A stretch of 41,920 nucleotides of DNA from Candidatus Poseidoniales archaeon (lineage in GTDB: Archaea > Thermoplasmatota > Poseidoniia > Poseidoniales > Poseidoniaceae), in the NCBI GenBank assembly GCA_028283345.1, contig JAPOGE010000006.1, positions 1 through 41,920 of the forward strand. The letters are read 5' to 3'. The translations under genes were made by a program, and so were the position numbers. The notes below the pieces were generated by a model. That model had not been told where the DNA came from. It worked only from the letters and a program-made list of their open reading frames with translations, and searched no databases. Shown piece by piece: positions 23,438-30,867 of this stretch; position 1 is the stretch's first letter, and every line of letters begins with the position of its first letter.

Positions 23438-24949
23438 ATGGGAGAGTCAGCACTGAGTAATCCCGAACGGCGAATGCTGGCAGCACTACTGGGCAATCCC
23501 GATCAGGATTGGTCGCTGGACGAGGTGCTATCCGCCTGCTCATGGCACGACCAGGCGCAGGCGGTCGGCGCCGGTCAGGGATTGGCAGATGCCGGTCTGG
23601 TCTCGCTCAATGAGCAAGCATCAGCGGTCTGGACTCTGGGCATTGAAGGCGAGCGGGCGCACGCTGATGGTCTGCTGGAGGCGCGACTGTGGAACTGGTT
23701 GGTCTCGCAACCCGAGTCTGAGCGGGGAATGGGCGACCTCAACTCAGCCGGATTCAAGCGTCATGAGACCGGACCTGGGGTCGGTCTGCTGAAAGGACTG
23801 GGGGTCAAGATCATCGCTGGCAGCCTCACCCTGCCTGAAGATGCCTCGGAGTTCTCGGGGGTTGCAGATATACTATCTGCGCGTGGCGATTTTCTCGCCT
23901 CACTGGTAGAAGGAATGAGCGAGGAATCTTTAGATTCCTCGATGCTGGCGCACTTCAAGGGCCGTAAAGACCTGATCGTCTCGAGCGAATCGGTCAGCCG
24001 CACATGGAAGGTTACCGAGGCCGGCATGGCGGTCGACTCCTCGACACTGGTCGAGGCCACTCAAATCGCCGACATCACCCCCGAACTGCTTCAGGGTGAT
24101 GGCTGGCGAAATGCCGAATTCAAACCCTATGATGTCAATCTGGAATCGGCAAATCCGATGACTGGCAAGGCGCACCCGATGCAGGCTCTCATCGAGCGCA
24201 TCGGCGCGATTTTCCTCGAGATGGGCTTCACTGAGATAAGCGGTGATTATGTGACCAGCGCCGGTTGGAACATGGATGCGTTATTCATTCCCCAGGACCA
24301 CCCAGCCCGGGAGATGCAGGATACCTTCTATCTCGACAACCCTGCCAGTATCGATATTGCGGATGAGCAACTGAAGTCCTGGCAGGAGATTCACGAGCAC
24401 GGGGGCGATACCGGCTCACTGGGATGGGGTGGGAAGTTCTCCCCCGAAATCGCCCAGCGCGGACTACTGCGCACCCATACCACCGTCAACACGATTCGCC
24501 ATCTGGCGAAGAATCCGAAGGAACCTTGCCGGGTGTTCTCCGTCGGACGGGTTTTCCGCAAGGAGAGCATCGACCGCACCCACCTGCCCGAGTTCCACCA
24601 GATAGAGGGCATCATCATGGAGCCGGGCGCCTGCCTGCCGATGCTGGTCACCACGCTGAAGACCTTCTATGCCAAGATGGGCTACCCCGAAGTGCGCGTC
24701 CGGCCGGCCTACTTCCCCTATACCGAACCCTCGTTGGAGGTCGAAATCAAGTGGCGCGGTGAGTGGTTGGAATTGGGAGGTGCGGGAATCTTCCGTCCCG
24801 AGGTCACCGAACCGCTGGGCTGTAGCGCCCCGGTCTGTGCCTGGGGTATGGGACTTGAGCGACTGGCGATGCTGGTGCTAGACCTTGACGACATTCGCCA
24901 ACTCTACATCTCCGACCTCGAATGGCTCCGCGCCCAGCCCATCTTGTAG
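23438..24949 (+). CDS. pheS: Phenylalanyl-tRNA synthetase alpha subunit, archaeal type
   Basis: About 503 residues from the ATG at 23438; an upstream in-frame start at 23426 is also possible. The N-terminal 200 residues hold the winged-helix repeats that bind tRNA in archaeal/eukaryotic-type PheRS. The class II catalytic core follows: HPMQALIERIGAIFLEMGF, then PQDHPAREMQDTFYL, motif 2 with CRVFSVGRVFRKESIDRTHL and LPEFHQIEGIIM, and motif 3 with GCSAPVCAWGMGLERLAML. It pairs with PheT (not in this window) to charge tRNA-Phe. It starts 311 nt after tRNA-Gly, in a region with a dispersed repeat. It heads a cluster with a membrane protein and two YbjQ-family genes, which need not be functionally related. 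Confidence 0.95.
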   Translation: MGESALSNPERRMLAALLGNPDQDWSLDEVLSACSWHDQAQAVGAGQGLADAGLVSLNEQASAVWTLGIEGERAHADGLLEARLWNWLVSQPESERGMGDLNSAGFKRHETGPGVGLLKGLGVKIIAGSLTLPEDASEFSGVADILSARGDFLASLVEGMSEESLDSSMLAHFKGRKDLIVSSESVSRTWKVTEAGMAVDSSTLVEATQIADITPELLQGDGWRNAEFKPYDVNLESANPMTGKAHPMQALIERIGAIFLEMGFTEISGDYVTSAGWNMDALFIPQDHPAREMQDTFYLDNPASIDIADEQLKSWQEIHEHGGDTGSLGWGGKFSPEIAQRGLLRTHTTVNTIRHLAKNPKEPCRVFSVGRVFRKESIDRTHLPEFHQIEGIIMEPGACLPMLVTTLKTFYAKMGYPEVRVRPAYFPYTEPSLEVEIKWRGEWLELGGAGIFRPEVTEPLGCSAPVCAWGMGLERLAMLVLDLDDIRQLYISDLEWLRAQPIL

Positions 24950-24957
24950 GTGGAAAG

Positions 24958-25755
24958 ATGCAACCATACGCGGTGGCGGTCGATACCACCAATCAAAATG
25001 TCAGCCCGTGGTGGCATTGGGGCTTGGCGATTTTCATCGCCTTCATGGCGCTGATATCGGCACTGGGTGCCGCGGTCAGCATCGCCTTTGGCCCGCAGAT
25101 GTGGCGCGATGAATTGGCGAGTGGGTGGGAGGTTACCGATCCCGGGCCTTACCCGGAGAACGGCACTGCGGAAGAGCAGGCAAGCTGGAATGAGACCAAT
25201 GAGGAATTCGAGGCCAAGGAGATGGTGATGAAAATCCTCGATGAGGTCGAAGAGAGTCGCATCATAGAGATTCAGGCCATCGCCTCAGGCATACTATTTC
25301 TGAGCGCGATTCCGTTGGTGATAATGCTGTTTTCCCAGCACTCCTCAGCCTTCAAGTATACCGGTTATTGGATGGGAGCGGGATTGGTCGCGACACTGGC
25401 GATTCAGATTTATTCACAGTCGCTCACCGAGAGGATATTTGCCCACCTACCCGAAGAGGTCCCCAATTACTCTTCCTTCAGCATGGTGCTCGGCATCGCC
25501 CAGACGATTACCTGCTACTCCTTCCTATTCGCGATATTGGCGCTGTGTTCAATCCAGTCGAAGAAGGGCTCCATCGTCCCGCAGAGCGGCTTCCATTCGA
25601 CCGAGGTAGGCATGGTTGTGGTCAGTCATGACATCACTCCGGTGACCACCGCGGTTCTCTCCAGCCCATATCTGGCACCACCACAACCGGTCAAACAGAC
25701 CCCTGAGGGCATTGATGCTGATGTGATAGTAGGAAACCGACCGGACGAACAATGA
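24958..25755 (+). CDS. Four-helix membrane protein of unknown function
   Basis: About 265 residues from the ATG at 24958, 8 nt after the pheS stop with a GGTGGAAAG ribosome site. Membrane segments lie at WHWGLAIFIAFMALISALGA, IQAIASGILFLSAIPLVIML, YWMGAGLVATLAIQIYS and VLGIAQTITCYSFLFAILAL. Between the first two is an acidic external or cytoplasmic loop of about 75 residues with a helical pattern (EEFEAKEMVMKILDEVEESR). The C-terminal 60 residues are soluble and Pro/Val-rich. No family is recognised. One nucleotide separates it from the first YbjQ gene, so the membrane protein and the YbjQ proteins are probably cotranscribed. Confidence 0.72.
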   Translation: MQPYAVAVDTTNQNVSPWWHWGLAIFIAFMALISALGAAVSIAFGPQMWRDELASGWEVTDPGPYPENGTAEEQASWNETNEEFEAKEMVMKILDEVEESRIIEIQAIASGILFLSAIPLVIMLFSQHSSAFKYTGYWMGAGLVATLAIQIYSQSLTERIFAHLPEEVPNYSSFSMVLGIAQTITCYSFLFAILALCSIQSKKGSIVPQSGFHSTEVGMVVVSHDITPVTTAVLSSPYLAPPQPVKQTPEGIDADVIVGNRPDEQ

Positions 25756-25756
25756 A

Positions 25757-26239
25757 GTGCTGAACGGCCAAGTGCTCGACATGCAACCACACCCCGACCA
25801 AGCACCACAACCGGCACCGAAACCAGTGCAGGCAATGCAACCGCCTTCACCACAACCTGCCATTCAGAAAGTTCAGGAGGGCAAGTCAGGCCAACCAGGC
25901 CAACCGGTACAGGCAACCGTCCAAATCGCCCTGTCGAATATCGAGACCATCCCCGGGCGGACGATTCAGCAGTCTCTGGGGATTGCCACCGGCTCGACCG
26001 TACGCGCCAAACACATCGGCAAGGATATCCTTGCCGGGTTCAAGAATATCATTGGTGGAGAGTTGAAGGGCTATACCGAATTGCTCACCGAGGCGAGAAA
26101 TCAGGCGCTCGAGCGCTTGGTCGCTGATGCCGCCGCCCGTGGTGCCAACGCCGTGGTCAATATCCGATTCGCCACCTCGTCAGTGGCAGGTGGTGCGGCT
26201 GAACTATTCGCCTATGGCACCGCGGTAATCGTCGTCTAG
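25757..26239 (+). CDS. YbjQ/UPF0145 family protein with proline/glutamine-rich N-terminus
   Basis: A 160-residue protein starting at a GTG 1 nt after the previous stop; an ATG at 25781 is an alternative. The first 55 residues are rich in Pro, Gln and Ala and look disordered. The rest is a YbjQ (DUF74) domain: SNIETIPGRTIQQSLGIATG, then KNIIGGELKGYTELLTEAR, then ERLVADAAARGANAVVNIRF and AELFAYGTAVIV. Characterised structures of this family form ring-like oligomers; their role is not firmly known, though heavy-metal binding has been proposed. The second YbjQ gene follows after 11 nt, so a mixed oligomer is possible. Confidence 0.85.
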   Translation: MLNGQVLDMQPHPDQAPQPAPKPVQAMQPPSPQPAIQKVQEGKSGQPGQPVQATVQIALSNIETIPGRTIQQSLGIATGSTVRAKHIGKDILAGFKNIIGGELKGYTELLTEARNQALERLVADAAARGANAVVNIRFATSSVAGGAAELFAYGTAVIVV

Positions 26240-26250
26240 GAGGTGAGAAC

Positions 26251-26739
26251 TTGGCAGAGGATATCATCACAACCATACTCATTTGGACTTTTATTCTCGC
26301 TACCAGCCTCGTCCCCTTCCTATTCTCCTGGATAGTGGGAAACTGGCACCAGAAGAAGATAATCGCCCGATTGCTAGAGCGGGAAGCCGCATTGCCTCGC
26401 GATAATCTGTCGACATTGAAAACCCCCCTCTCCGGCAAAACCATCGCCAACTCGCAGTTACTGATAGCCAATGTCGTCAGCGCACCATCGCGTTGGCAAC
26501 TATTCCTGGCCAGAATAAAATCCATCTTCGGAGGCAATATCAAGCATCTCGACCAGATGCTGGATTGGGGACGTAGCGAGGCTCTGCAGAGACTGCGCGA
26601 GCAGGCGAGCGAGATGGGTTTTGACGAGGTCATCAATCTGCGCATGGAGACCTCGACCATCTCGATGAATAACGGTCGTGGGCAAAAGGGCGGCTCATTC
26701 GAAATCCTGGCCTATGGCACCGGCATCAAATATCTCTGA
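26251..26739 (+). CDS. Membrane-anchored YbjQ/UPF0145 family protein
   Basis: A 162-residue protein with a TTG start supported by a strong ribosome site (AGGAGGTGA at about 26238-26246). Residues 5-30 (IITTILIWTFILATSLVPFL) form a membrane helix. The YbjQ domain follows: GKTIANSQLLIANVVSAPSR, KSIFGGNIKHLDQMLDWGRS, then LREQASEMGFDEVINLRMET and FEILAYGTGIKYL. The sequence is more divergent than the preceding copy, lacking the IPGR motif. The pair, one soluble and one membrane-tethered, suggests a membrane-attached ring. The gene ends 9 nt before the end of a convergent gene on the other strand. Confidence 0.82.
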   Translation: MAEDIITTILIWTFILATSLVPFLFSWIVGNWHQKKIIARLLEREAALPRDNLSTLKTPLSGKTIANSQLLIANVVSAPSRWQLFLARIKSIFGGNIKHLDQMLDWGRSEALQRLREQASEMGFDEVINLRMETSTISMNNGRGQKGGSFEILAYGTGIKYL

Positions 26740-26748
26740 GATATCCCT

Positions 26749-27153
26749 TTACTCTTCTTCGGTACTAGTGCCACCGGATGCACCGGCGGTACTTTCGGAA
26801 TCGTCGGAACTTGCGGCTTCAGCGGCAATCTCGGTCATCACTTCACGGTACAACTTGGCCTCCAACTCGGCCGCCTCTTCCTCATCCTCGCTCAGAGTCA
26901 GCAGGCGATAGACCCAGCCGATCTCGGCATAGACCAATGCGGTGAATGGGCGATAGAATATGAACAAGAACATCACTCCGAGGAACATTATTGGCCCCAG
27001 CGCGGCTAGAAAGGGATAGAGGTCGGAATCCACCAGAAATGCAAATGACTTCAGGAAAACATAGGCCTCAAGGAATAATACCGCCGCCAAGATAGGGGCT
27101 CCACGAAATAACCAGACCGGCTTTGCCATACCCTCGCCAACAGGTTTAACCAT
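26749..27153 (-). CDS. Small two-helix membrane protein with acidic tail
   Basis: A 134-residue protein with two hydrophobic segments (APILAAVLFLEAYVFLKSFA and FLAALGPIMFLGVMFLFIFY) and a strongly acidic C-terminus (LSEDEEEAAELEAKLYREVM, then a Ser/Thr/Glu tail). The first two dozen residues hold several Met codons; the ATG at 27153 is taken but 27129 (MAKPVWLFRG) is also possible. No family is recognised. It is convergent with the YbjQ pair and divergent from the subtilase, with copy B of repeat family 1 in the 273-nt gap upstream. Confidence 0.68.
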   Translation of the reverse strand: MVKPVGEGMAKPVWLFRGAPILAAVLFLEAYVFLKSFAFLVDSDLYPFLAALGPIMFLGVMFLFIFYRPFTALVYAEIGWVYRLLTLSEDEEEAAELEAKLYREVMTEIAAEAASSDDSESTAGASGGTSTEEE

Positions 27154-27222
27154 ATTATTCCAATGAAGTCAATTGCACCTTTGGTGCGTCCAAACCCAAC
27201 GATATGATTCTGCGGACACATC

Positions 27223-27334
27223 GCGAGGAATAAGCGAAGAAAATCGATTTTCGATTCGCATTAACGTGCATTTTTCAAAAATCGATATTTGATGAGCGTT
27301 TGTGACTCGCTGAAAAAAAGTCGAACTAGCGTCT
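27223..27334 (+). repeat. Dispersed repeat family 1, copy B
   Basis: This lies in the 27154-27426 gap between two divergent genes and matches 16359-16505. A 9-bp perfect stem joins ATCGATTTT (27243-27251) and AAAATCGAT (27278-27286), then TTTGATGAGCG and TCGCTGAA follow, as in copy A. The loop of the hairpin differs between copies. The rest of the gap contains only a short GCACC/GGTGC hairpin (27175-27187) and no obvious TATA box. Confidence 0.7.
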
Positions 27335-27426
27335 AAATGAGAATGTAGAGTCAGACCCCTGTGTGTTTTCTCACCGAAACGGAATAACGTCAAGTTCTTG
27401 TGTGAGGGACGTCACATTTCACTTGG

Positions 27427-29670
27427 GTGAAGAGTATTCGTCGGGCGCTGTTCATTTGTCTGCTGTTGCTGACCGTCCCGCTCACCGGTTCGCTGTCCAA
27501 CCCCGCCCACCACGATTCCGCCTCCATTGAAGACCGGGCAGAGGGTCAGTTACTGCGCCATGGTGACCAACTAACCATCCCCACGCAAACCCCCCGCTTC
27601 CCCGCTGGAAGTCCTGATATCGGCCCTTGGTGGACTCACTCGAGTTTGGACGCAAATGGAGATGGGATTCACGATAGCCTGCTTATGACCAGCGGCACCA
27701 CCGGCATCGGATTATCATATGACCACACTCCCAACTCTGCCGATATCGCCGCGCTCAATGCTCTAGGACTGATTCCACGCGACATCATCGAGGCGGTCGA
27801 TGCGGTACTGCTCGGTCAGGTCGACGCAGGGCTGGCAACCACTTTGGCAGGACTGGATGGAGTGGTGATGGTCGAGAGATATGGCCAAGTGGTGTTCTAC
27901 GGGGAGATTCAGACGATGGCGGTCAAAGCCCGCAACTCAACCGAATATCCCGATAGTGCCTGGCAGTTGAATACCACCGGTGCCGGCGTCAACATCGCCA
28001 TGGTCGATACCGGAGTCGATAATGAGCACCCGGGGCTGGTGGGTAAATTCGTCGCCGGTTATGATGCGGTTTGTTACATGCATTCCGACCCATCGTGTTG
28101 GCTGGACATCTCTAGAGATGATTCCGGAGACTTCGACCCCGACGATGGTAACCAGCACGGCACTGCCTGTATGGGCATGGCCTCCTCGACCGGCTTGGAG
28201 GCCGATGGGAGTCAATCTGAATTCTATGGTAGTGCGCCGAATGCCAGTCTCATCGATGTTCGTATCGGCACAGACATCGGTGCGGGACCTTTCGAGAACT
28301 ACGCCATCGAGCAGGAGTTCTACGAGTCGGCGATGAATGGCATACAGTGGATAATCGACCACAAGGATAGTGAGTGGTCGGGAGTCGATTCCGACAATTA
28401 CGGAATCGACATCATCTCGCTCTCATGGGGAATCACCAGCCATGAAGCCGGCGGCTCGGACGGCTCGGACATGCACTCTCGCATACTGGACACGGCTACC
28501 GAAGCTGGCATCGTCGTAAGCGTGGCAGCCGGCAACGACGGCGACGATAACGACGGCTTTTCGGGTATGGGCTCATCATCACTGTCGATAACCGTGGGTG
28601 CGGTCGACGATAATAACACCGTCAACCGCAGTGATGATGTCGTTGCTGGTTATTCCTCGCGTGGCCCGCGCCGAGACAACGGGGATGGTAACCCAATCAA
28701 CGAACTGAAACCAGATATCACTGCACCCGGCTCAAATATCGTCCAAGCCGAAGGCTGTGTCACCAGCGGTAGTTGCAATAACAACATCCCTGGCCAAGAT
28801 GCCTCGGAAAATTCCTACTCAGGTCGTGGCTCAGGAACCTCCTACGCAACCCCGGCGATTTCGGGAATTTCCGCCCTCCTGCTGAGCGCCAACCCTGACC
28901 TGACCCCATTGACCCTACGGGAGATTCTCAAGCAGACCGCTGAGCGCCGAGGCGAGGCGAGCCAACCAGCGGTCGACCCATACTGGAACAAGGATTACGG
29001 CTGGGGAATGGTCGATGCCCGTGCCGCGGTCGAGATGGCACTATATCTCAATTACAGCAATGTCAATATCTCAGAAATCAATATCACCCTGCAGAATCAC
29101 CTGCTCAACGTCACCACCGTAGGCGATATCATCACCATCACCGGCCATTCATGGAGCCAGACCAGCAAAGTCGAAATGGTCGAGTTCAGAATCGGCAATG
29201 GCACCTGGAATGAAGTGACCTATGAGATCCCATTAGAAGAATTGGATGCAGGTCTGCCATTCAACTGGACCGTGGTTCTCGACTTGAGTAAAGTCGAGGC
29301 AGGTAACCAGACCGTGGATATTCGCGCCCTCGGCGAAGATGGCACCCACAGTCTACCAGTCACCCTCACCATCATGGGCACCTCAACCGGAGTCGACATT
29401 GGTGGTGGCAACCAGTTGATGTTCATCGTCGCCCTCGCCCTACTGGTAATCGTCGCCGGTGGATTCGCATACCGAAGCAGTCTGGCCGAAGACGACGAAC
29501 TGGCACTCGGCGTTCAAGCCGAACATGCCGCAGACTCGGCCCGAGAATCCGAGACCGAGACCAATGGAAACTCCGCTGATAATCCCAATAACCACCCCGG
29601 AGAAAATGCCTCTGAGAAATCTATCAAGGAAGCGGATAAGGGAATCCTCGACGCCGACCTGGCTGACTAA
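27427..29670 (+). CDS. Secreted subtilisin-family (S8) serine protease with C-terminal anchor
   Basis: A 747-residue protein starting at a GTG, with signal peptide (ALFICLLLLTVPLTGSLS). The pro-region spans about 30-175. The catalytic triad is in place: Asp194 in IAMVDTGVDNEHPG, His244 in DDGNQHGTACMG, Ser472 in GSGTSYATPAISG, with the oxyanion Asn370 in SVAAGNDGDD. A beta-rich domain (about 545-660) with N-glycosylation-type sequons follows, then one membrane helix (LMFIVALALLVIVAGGFAY) and an acidic cytoplasmic tail. It probably works on the cell surface to degrade extracellular protein, consistent with the protein-scavenging lifestyle proposed for marine group II archaea. That ecological role is inference. 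Confidence 0.94.
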   Translation: MKSIRRALFICLLLLTVPLTGSLSNPAHHDSASIEDRAEGQLLRHGDQLTIPTQTPRFPAGSPDIGPWWTHSSLDANGDGIHDSLLMTSGTTGIGLSYDHTPNSADIAALNALGLIPRDIIEAVDAVLLGQVDAGLATTLAGLDGVVMVERYGQVVFYGEIQTMAVKARNSTEYPDSAWQLNTTGAGVNIAMVDTGVDNEHPGLVGKFVAGYDAVCYMHSDPSCWLDISRDDSGDFDPDDGNQHGTACMGMASSTGLEADGSQSEFYGSAPNASLIDVRIGTDIGAGPFENYAIEQEFYESAMNGIQWIIDHKDSEWSGVDSDNYGIDIISLSWGITSHEAGGSDGSDMHSRILDTATEAGIVVSVAAGNDGDDNDGFSGMGSSSLSITVGAVDDNNTVNRSDDVVAGYSSRGPRRDNGDGNPINELKPDITAPGSNIVQAEGCVTSGSCNNNIPGQDASENSYSGRGSGTSYATPAISGISALLLSANPDLTPLTLREILKQTAERRGEASQPAVDPYWNKDYGWGMVDARAAVEMALYLNYSNVNISEINITLQNHLLNVTTVGDIITITGHSWSQTSKVEMVEFRIGNGTWNEVTYEIPLEELDAGLPFNWTVVLDLSKVEAGNQTVDIRALGEDGTHSLPVTLTIMGTSTGVDIGGGNQLMFIVALALLVIVAGGFAYRSSLAEDDELALGVQAEHAADSARESETETNGNSADNPNNHPGENASEKSIKEADKGILDADLAD

Positions 29671-29717
29671 CTGGTGGAACCCAACCCCACTCAACCCCAC
29701 TCAACCAAAGCCCCCCT

Positions 29718-29783
29718 CTCTCACTCCACCCAATCCCACTCAACCCAATCCCCCCTCTCACTCCACCCAATCCCACTCAACCC
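29718..29783 (+). repeat. 29-nt direct repeat in an almost G-free tract
   Basis: Two exact copies of a 29-nt unit (CTCTCACTCCACCCAATCCC plus ACTCAACCC), at 29718-29746 and 29755-29783, lie between the subtilase stop and the RluA gene. From about 29678 to 29783 the plus strand is nearly all C, A and T with a single G. Shorter CCCACTCAACCC pieces precede the two units, so the whole tract seems to have grown by slippage. Confidence 0.7.
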
Positions 29784-29857
29784 GGACCCTGATATCATTA
29801 ACCGACGAAGTCGATGGAACAGCCAAAGTTGAATGCCTCGACCCGCTCGCAGGCGAT

Positions 29858-30754
29858 ATGAGTGAACTCAGCATCGAGGTCGATGAAGAGGCGTCTGTGC
29901 TGGCGGTTCTCTCACTGCTCCACCCCGAGGCGAAGAAGAACTCACTGCGACGGATGGTCGATGCCGGCCGAGTCCGCATCGACGGCGAGAATGTCGGCCG
30001 CGCCAATGCCGTGGTTGCCGTTGGGCAAACCCTCTCGGTCGTACCGCGAGTGGATGGTGACCAACCGAAAAAGAAGGATAAATCTGCACTTGCCGAGCCC
30101 GAGATAATCCACTGCGATGAGGCGATGATCGTCGTCAACAAACCGGCCGGACTACTCTCGGTCGCGACCGACCGGGGCGAGTTGGACACCATGTTCGACC
30201 GCGTCAAACAGTGGACCAATGACCGACCACAGAAGCGGGCCTTTCTCGTCCACCGACTCGACCGAGAAACCTCTGGATGCATGATTTTCGCACGCAGTGC
30301 CGAGGTACGTGAATTCCTACAAGCACAATTCAAACAGCGCACCATCGAGCGTATCTACCACGCCTTGGTGTATGGCCGGCCCGAGGATGAATCCGGGACC
30401 GTGACCGGGCGAATCAAGGAGACCAAGGATAAGCGGGTGCGGCTGGTGGATAAAGGCCGACGCGGAGGCAAAGAGGCCATCACCCACTGGGAGGTTGAAG
30501 GCCAAGGCCTTGACCACAGCCTGATACGCCTCAAAATCGACACCGGACGACGCGCCCAGATTCGCCTGCACATGGCCTATCTGGGTTGCCCGGTGGTCGG
30601 CGACAGCCGCCACGGGTTGGGCAGAGCCAGCATCAACCGGCTTTGCCTACACGCTTCTTCACTCACTTTCGAGCACCCGAACGGCGAGCGCATGACGATT
30701 GAAGGCCCGATGTCGAAACAACTTGCCGCCGAGGTAGGGCGCCGCATCGGCTGA
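29858..30754 (+). CDS. RluA-family pseudouridine synthase with S4 domain
   Basis: About 298 residues from the ATG at 29858. The open frame continues upstream, but through the C-rich repeat tract and the subtilase end, so it is not used. An S4-type RNA-binding domain (about 15-65, SLRRMVDAGRVRIDGENVG) precedes the catalytic domain with VNKPAGLLSV (about 93-102), HRLDRETSGCMIFA (catalytic Asp135), KQRTIERIYHALVYG, and TGRRAQIRLHMAYLGCPVVG (about 227-246). It isomerises uridines in rRNA or tRNA. RluA-type synthases are mainly bacterial and eukaryotic, so acquisition from bacteria is likely. The exact target site cannot be told from sequence. Confidence 0.92.
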   Translation: MSELSIEVDEEASVLAVLSLLHPEAKKNSLRRMVDAGRVRIDGENVGRANAVVAVGQTLSVVPRVDGDQPKKKDKSALAEPEIIHCDEAMIVVNKPAGLLSVATDRGELDTMFDRVKQWTNDRPQKRAFLVHRLDRETSGCMIFARSAEVREFLQAQFKQRTIERIYHALVYGRPEDESGTVTGRIKETKDKRVRLVDKGRRGGKEAITHWEVEGQGLDHSLIRLKIDTGRRAQIRLHMAYLGCPVVGDSRHGLGRASINRLCLHASSLTFEHPNGERMTIEGPMSKQLAAEVGRRIG

Positions 30755-30867
30755 AAGTTACTTGAACCGACCAATTGGGTTTTAGGCTAAGTGGTCGCGC
30801 CGGTGGACATACTGGCCTCAAGGAGTTGGCCATTTCCCAAGCGACCTGACAAACACGAGGCATTTCC

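Noticed and set aside
27281-27325. A hammerhead-ribozyme-like core in repeat family 1 (TGATGAG ... CGCTGAAA)
   Set aside because: The core has T for the essential C before TGATGA and an extra base before GAAA, and I find no cleavage site with the flanking stems. Copy A does not support it either.
27281-27330. A C/D-box sRNA in repeat family 1 (TGATGA and CTGA boxes)
   Set aside because: C-like and D-like boxes occur about 14 nt apart, but the second box pair and the terminal stem are not convincing, and the spacing differs between copies.
29459-29857. A long N-terminal extension of the RluA-type protein
   Set aside because: This frame overlaps the subtilase tail and then runs through the C-rich repeat tract, giving low-complexity Pro/Thr/Asn sequence. 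Family similarity begins only after the ATG at 29858.
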